From NCBI GenBank assembly GCA_009779295.1, contig WREN01000069.1, forward strand, positions 1 through 9,531: DNA of 9,531 nt, read 5' to 3'. Positions 6,611 through 9,531 of this stretch are shown piece by piece. The notes under the pieces are model-generated. The model was not told where the DNA came from. It did not search any database and worked only from the letters and a program-made list of their open reading frames with translations. Origin of the DNA: Oscillospiraceae bacterium. GTDB lineage: Bacteria > Bacillota > Clostridia > Oscillospirales > CAG-272. The first letter of the stretch is position 1. The number at the start of each line of letters is the position of its first letter. A program made the translations under genes and the position numbers.

Positions 6611-7594
6611 TTATTTATACCCGTCCGGATGCGACTTCTTCCACTTCCATGCGGTCGCGATGATGTCGTTGATGTCATACTTCCGCTTCCAATTCAAAAT
6701 ATCCTCAGCTTTTTTACTCGCCGCAATCAATATAGGCGGGTCGCCTGGTCTGCGCGGTTCAACGTCCGCCGGAATTTCACAGTTTGTAATTTTTCTCGCG
6801 GTGTTCAGTATTTCCAAATTTGAATAACCGCCGCCGCTGCCTAAATTGAAAATGTCACTTGTGTTTACAGCCGACATATATTCGTATGCTTTGATGTGCG
6901 CGTAAATCAAATCCACAACGTGGATATAATCGCGTATGCACGTGCCGTCCGGCGTTGGATAATCGCCGCCGAAGATTTTCAACTTATCCGACTTCCGAAG
7001 CGCGACGTTCAATACGACCGGAATCAAATGCGTTTCGGGATTGTGATCCTCGCCGATTTCGCCGGTTTCATACGCGCCGGCTACGTTGAAATAACGCAGG
7101 CTTGTGTAGTTCAAACCGTAAGCGATGTTGAACCATTTCAGCATTTTCTCTACCGTTAATTTCGTTTCACCGTATGTGTTGATGGGCGCGAGAACGACTT
7201 CTTCCGTTATCGGGGAAACGTCGCTTTGACCGTAAACGGCGGCAGTCGATGAGAAGACTATGTTGTTTACGCCTTGCTTTATGAGGCTATGCAGAAAGCT
7301 CATCGTCTGACCGACGTTGTTGCTGTAATACTCGTAAGGCATTTTCATGCTTTCGCCCACGAGCGAATACGCCGCGAAGTGCATAACTCCGTCGATTTTG
7401 TTTTCGGATAGAATCTTCGCGACTAAATCCTCGTCGCCGATGTTTCCGATGTAGTGTTTGAAATCTTTAATCGCTTGGATGTGACCCTTCACGAGGTTAT
7501 CGATGATGACGACTTCGTAACCTTCATCGGCCAAAATTCTCGCGCAATGGCTGCCGATGTAACCCGCGCCGCCTGTGATTAATATTTTTTTCAT
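6611..7594 (-). CDS. galE: UDP-glucose 4-epimerase
   Basis: A 327-residue cytoplasmic short-chain dehydrogenase-type epimerase that interconverts UDP-glucose and UDP-galactose, feeding the Leloir pathway and surface polysaccharide synthesis. It has the NAD-binding TGGAGYIGSH (residues 7-16), IDNLVKGH (31-38), HFAAYSLVGES (72-82), the catalytic SST (Ser115-Thr117) with YGETK (Tyr141, Lys145), RYFNVAGA, and the C-terminal GDYPTPDGTCIRDYIHVVDL stretch typical of GalE. The length fits the family (about 325-340). ATG 7594 is supported by GAGGA (7606-7602), and it overlaps the upstream methyltransferase stop by 4 bases (ATGA), so translation is probably coupled. No terminator follows; the next gene's promoter begins straight after the stop. 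Activity on the N-acetyl forms cannot be excluded from sequence. Confidence 0.96.
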   Translation of the reverse strand: MKKILITGGAGYIGSHCARILADEGYEVVIIDNLVKGHIQAIKDFKHYIGNIGDEDLVAKILSENKIDGVMHFAAYSLVGESMKMPYEYYSNNVGQTMSFLHSLIKQGVNNIVFSSTAAVYGQSDVSPITEEVVLAPINTYGETKLTVEKMLKWFNIAYGLNYTSLRYFNVAGAYETGEIGEDHNPETHLIPVVLNVALRKSDKLKIFGGDYPTPDGTCIRDYIHVVDLIYAHIKAYEYMSAVNTSDIFNLGSGGGYSNLEILNTARKITNCEIPADVEPRRPGDPPILIAASKKAEDILNWKRKYDINDIIATAWKWKKSHPDGYK

Positions 7595-8208
7595 ATTTTT
7601 TTCCTCATTATTATAGATTGAAAATCCATATGATCTTCTAATTTGATTGTTTTGAATGATACTATTTCGAATATGTTTTGCAAAATAAGTGTTAATTTTT
7701 CTTCCGTATAAGATGTAAACAAGCGCGATTTTTGAATGATTTCATTCAGCAATTCCTCCTCCGAATCTTTTCCGCCGTATACGCCCATATAGAATAAACC
7801 GTTTTCATTTAAAACTGCGTTTATATTTTGTAATACATACGGTAAATCAGATTTTGGAACGTGCAATAAACAGTTCATCGACCAAACGCAATCAAATTTT
7901 TTATTCAAAGCCGATAGATTGTAGAAATCCAATTCGTATGCGTCTATGCCTTTTTCTTTGCATTTCTTAACCATTTCACAAGATAAATCCACCGCCGTGA
8001 CTTTTAATCCGCCATCCATGAAAAATTTACTGTCCTGACCTGTTCCCGCGCCGATTTCGAGTAACGTTTCTTTCTTTTCATTGATTAATAAATTATAAAA
8101 TATATAACACTGTTCGATTTTCCAAATTGATTTTTCTCTCAGACTTCTCTTTTCCGCTTCGAGATCATAATATTCGCGTAAATGAGATTTTATAATTTCA
8201 GTGTTCAT
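7591..8208 (-). CDS. Class I SAM-dependent methyltransferase, substrate unknown
   Basis: A 205-residue soluble protein with a Rossmann-type methyltransferase fold: motif I LLEIGAGTGQD (residues 49-59) for S-adenosylmethionine, the acidic end of strand 2 in VTAVDLS (70-76), an acidic motif around LDFYNL, and motif IV-like FDCVWSMNCLLHVP (105-118), followed by LNENGLFYMGVYGG. It has no extra domain, signal peptide or membrane segment that would show the acceptor. ATG 8208 is preceded by AAAGGGTGA (8220-8212). Its stop overlaps galE by four bases, so the two are made from one message, and the upstream hairpin separates it from the corrinoid gene. The partner suggests sugar or natural-product methylation, but that is inference only; similar small methyltransferases act on many substrates. 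Confidence 0.85.
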   Translation of the reverse strand: MNTEIIKSHLREYYDLEAEKRSLREKSIWKIEQCYIFYNLLINEKKETLLEIGAGTGQDSKFFMDGGLKVTAVDLSCEMVKKCKEKGIDAYELDFYNLSALNKKFDCVWSMNCLLHVPKSDLPYVLQNINAVLNENGLFYMGVYGGKDSEEELLNEIIQKSRLFTSYTEEKLTLILQNIFEIVSFKTIKLEDHMDFQSIIMRKKI

Positions 8209-8228
8209 AATTCACCCTTTAAAATATA

Positions 8229-8274
8229 GGGGACGCAAGCCGCATATATGCGGATGGCGTCCCTTTCTTTTTTT
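8229..8274 (-). terminator. Long two-part hairpin between the corrinoid and methyltransferase genes
   Basis: Two nested perfect stems share one centre: an outer GGGACGC/GCGTCCC (8230-8236 with 8257-8263) and an inner CCGCATA/TATGCGG (8240-8246 with 8247-8253), separated by 3-base internal bulges. On the - strand it follows the corrinoid stop by about 20 bases and is followed by CTATATTTT, a mediocre U-rich tail. On the + strand a better tail, TTTCTTTTTTT (8264-8274), follows, but no + gene ends there. Best read as the terminator or 3' boundary of the corrinoid transcript, possibly leaky. Confidence 0.6.
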
Positions 8275-8283
8275 ACATTAATT

Positions 8284-8919
8284 TTATTTGCAGAAGCTCA
8301 ACGCAACGTCAGCGGCGGATGCAGCGTCGGATGTATACGCGTCTGCGCCGATTGATTTGCAGTAAGCGTCCGTGATCGGAGCGCCGCCTATCATAACCTT
8401 AACTTTGTCGCGGATACCTTCCGCAGTCAAGAGGTCAACGACGTCTTTCATAGCGCCCATCGTAGTTGTGAGGAGCGCGGAGCAGCAGATAACTGCGCAA
8501 CCTTCGTTTTTAGCCGTTTCAACGAAGTTTTCCGGGCTAACGTCAACGCCTAAATCAACAACTTCAATGCCTTTGCCTTCCATCATCATTTTAACGAGGT
8601 TCTTGCCTATATCGTGCAAGTCGCCTTTTACGGTACCGATACATACTTTGCCTGCCGGTTTGATATCGCCTGCCGCCATATACGGTTTCAAAACTTCTAC
8701 GCCGGCTTTCATAGCCCTTGCTGCTACGAGAACTTCCGGTACGTAAACTTCGTTGATTTTGAATTTTTCACCGATTTCCGACATACCGTCGAGTAATCCT
8801 TTTTCAAAGATGTCTTTTGCGGAAAATCCATCCGCGAGTGCCTGTTCAACTAATTCCTTTACTTCCTTATGTTTCCCTTTTTGCAATTTTTCAGAAATGT
8901 CGCATAATAAACAACTCAT
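8284..8919 (-). CDS. Corrinoid (cobalamin-binding) methyl-carrier protein, MtaC/MtbC/MttC type
   Basis: A 211-residue soluble protein that carries a methyl group on the cobalt of a corrinoid between a substrate methyltransferase and a second methyltransferase (to tetrahydrofolate in bacteria). Residues about 1-85 are the helical cap domain with VYVPEVLVAARAMKAGV (58-74). The B12-binding Rossmann domain follows, with the base-off ligand motif DLHDIG (Asp100, His102, Gly105), SALLTTTM (147-154) and the GGAP loop (178-181). All key residues are present and length matches the family (about 210-220). GGAGG (8933-8929) lies 9 bases before ATG 8919. The gene sits 39 bases after the AraC/PocR regulator, so the two are probably one unit. 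The cognate substrate methyltransferase (MtaB, MtbB or uroporphyrinogen-decarboxylase-like) is not in the window, so whether the substrate is methanol, a methylamine, glycine betaine or a methoxy-aromatic cannot be told. Confidence 0.95.
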   Translation of the reverse strand: MSCLLCDISEKLQKGKHKEVKELVEQALADGFSAKDIFEKGLLDGMSEIGEKFKINEVYVPEVLVAARAMKAGVEVLKPYMAAGDIKPAGKVCIGTVKGDLHDIGKNLVKMMMEGKGIEVVDLGVDVSPENFVETAKNEGCAVICCSALLTTTMGAMKDVVDLLTAEGIRDKVKVMIGGAPITDAYCKSIGADAYTSDAASAADVALSFCK

Positions 8920-8958
8920 TGATTTGTTCCTCCAAAAATTTTATTTTGTTTTTTAAAT

Positions 8959-9531
8959 TTATATATTTCCGCTTTTTTCACGGAAATTTTTCGGTGTCAC
9001 GCCAGTCAGCTTTTTAAACACTTTGTTAAAATAACTTTGGTCGCAGAATCCGACCAATATCGCTATCTCGGTTATGCTAAGCTGTTCAGAGAGAAGCAAA
9101 ATTTTACTCTTCTCTATCCTGACTTTATTTAAATAACTGCTGAAATTTGTTTTCATTTCTTCTTTAAATATTTTACATAAATAAGAAGGTGATAAATAAA
9201 TATAATCCGCCAAATCTTCAAGCGAAATTTTGTGCATATAATTCGCGGTTATGTAAGATACCGCTTTAGAAAGCAAATCTACATGTTTTACCTGCTCGAC
9301 TTTGAACGTTTCGTTTGAAAACCGGTTCAATATATCGATTAACGCAAAACAAACTTCTTCAATCGATTCCAATTTGAAAAAATCTGTGATGAATTCCAAA
9401 TTCAGCAAGTATACATTGCTCATATCCGCGCCGCCGTCAAGCGACGCCCTGGAAATCATTACCGTAAGCTCCATCGCCCTGATTTTTATCGCGTCAAGGT
9501 TATCCGCGGACGCGAAAAATATATGCCCTAA
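8959..9531 (-). CDS. AraC family regulator with PocR-like sensor domain (N-terminus cut off)
   Basis: The frame runs open to the right edge, giving 190 residues; the ATG at 9474 is internal, since another 19 sense codons precede it (LGHIFFAS and DAIKIRA). This start of the visible part, with ELTVMISRASLDGGAD, resembles the end of a PocR ligand-binding domain as found in AraC regulators of cobalamin-dependent pathways. The last 105 or so residues are a complete AraC DNA-binding domain: first helix-turn-helix SLEDLADYIYLSPSYLCKIF, second SITEIAILVGFCDQSYFNKV, ending KLTGVTPKNFR. The protein probably senses a pathway compound and activates the adjacent corrinoid-protein genes, the usual location for such regulators. 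The PocR assignment rests on a short stretch and is less sure than AraC. It is followed 39 bases later by the corrinoid gene. Confidence 0.9.
   Translation of the reverse strand, partial: LGHIFFASADNLDAIKIRAMELTVMISRASLDGGADMSNVYLLNLEFITDFFKLESIEEVCFALIDILNRFSNETFKVEQVKHVDLLSKAVSYITANYMHKISLEDLADYIYLSPSYLCKIFKEEMKTNFSSYLNKVRIEKSKILLLSEQLSITEIAILVGFCDQSYFNKVFKKLTGVTPKNFREKSGNI

Noticed and set aside
8372..8746. A 124-codon + strand frame inside the corrinoid gene
   Set aside because: It is antisense to the conserved B12-binding domain and has no independent support.

Overview
The window looks like chromosome from an anaerobic Gram-positive bacterium of the Clostridia type, probably from a gut, rumen or digester community. 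This is inferred from gene content, not from a marker gene. The supporting observations are an oxaloacetate-decarboxylase/pyruvate-carboxylase carboxyltransferase subunit that ends without a biotin domain, a clostridial-style MerR regulator with a GyrI-like effector domain, an exported protein ending in a sortase-like PQTSDN tail, strong AGGAGG-type ribosome binding sites, rho-independent-type hairpins, and a corrinoid protein next to a PocR-type AraC regulator. I see no RNA gene, insertion sequence, CRISPR array or phage gene, and no gene-free stretch longer than about 100 bases.

Layout. Bases 1-1843 are read on the + strand. They hold the 3' end of an oadA/pycB-like gene and a MerR-family regulator, which has its own promoter with the 19-bp spacer typical of MerR control. 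A perfect 26-base palindrome followed by a T run closes the regulator gene. From there to the right edge everything is on the - strand. Read in transcription order (right to left) the genes are: an AraC/PocR regulator cut by the window edge; a corrinoid methyl-carrier protein; a hairpin; a small SAM-dependent methyltransferase overlapping galE by 4 bases; a consensus promoter; an exported CBM9-like surface protein; an inverted repeat; a pepD-like M20 dipeptidase; and a large DUF4838 lipoprotein overlapping pepD.

The genes suggest three themes. (1) One-carbon metabolism: the AraC/PocR regulator and the corrinoid protein are 39 bases apart and were probably co-selected for a methyl-transfer pathway whose substrate methyltransferase lies outside the window. 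(2) Envelope sugar handling: galE makes or recycles UDP-galactose, the CBM9-like protein is exported and anchored, and the DUF4838 lipoprotein resembles proteins found in polysaccharide-utilisation settings. (3) Peptide turnover: pepD sits between the last two and is translationally coupled to the lipoprotein, a pairing I cannot explain from known pathways.

The most noteworthy observations are the internal Shine-Dalgarno and start inside the MerR gene, which could yield a free effector-binding domain; the tandem N-terminal repeat in the DUF4838 lipoprotein; the overlapping pepD/DUF4838 pair downstream of the CBM9 gene; and the start-codon ambiguity of the lipoprotein. None of these alone proves a new system.
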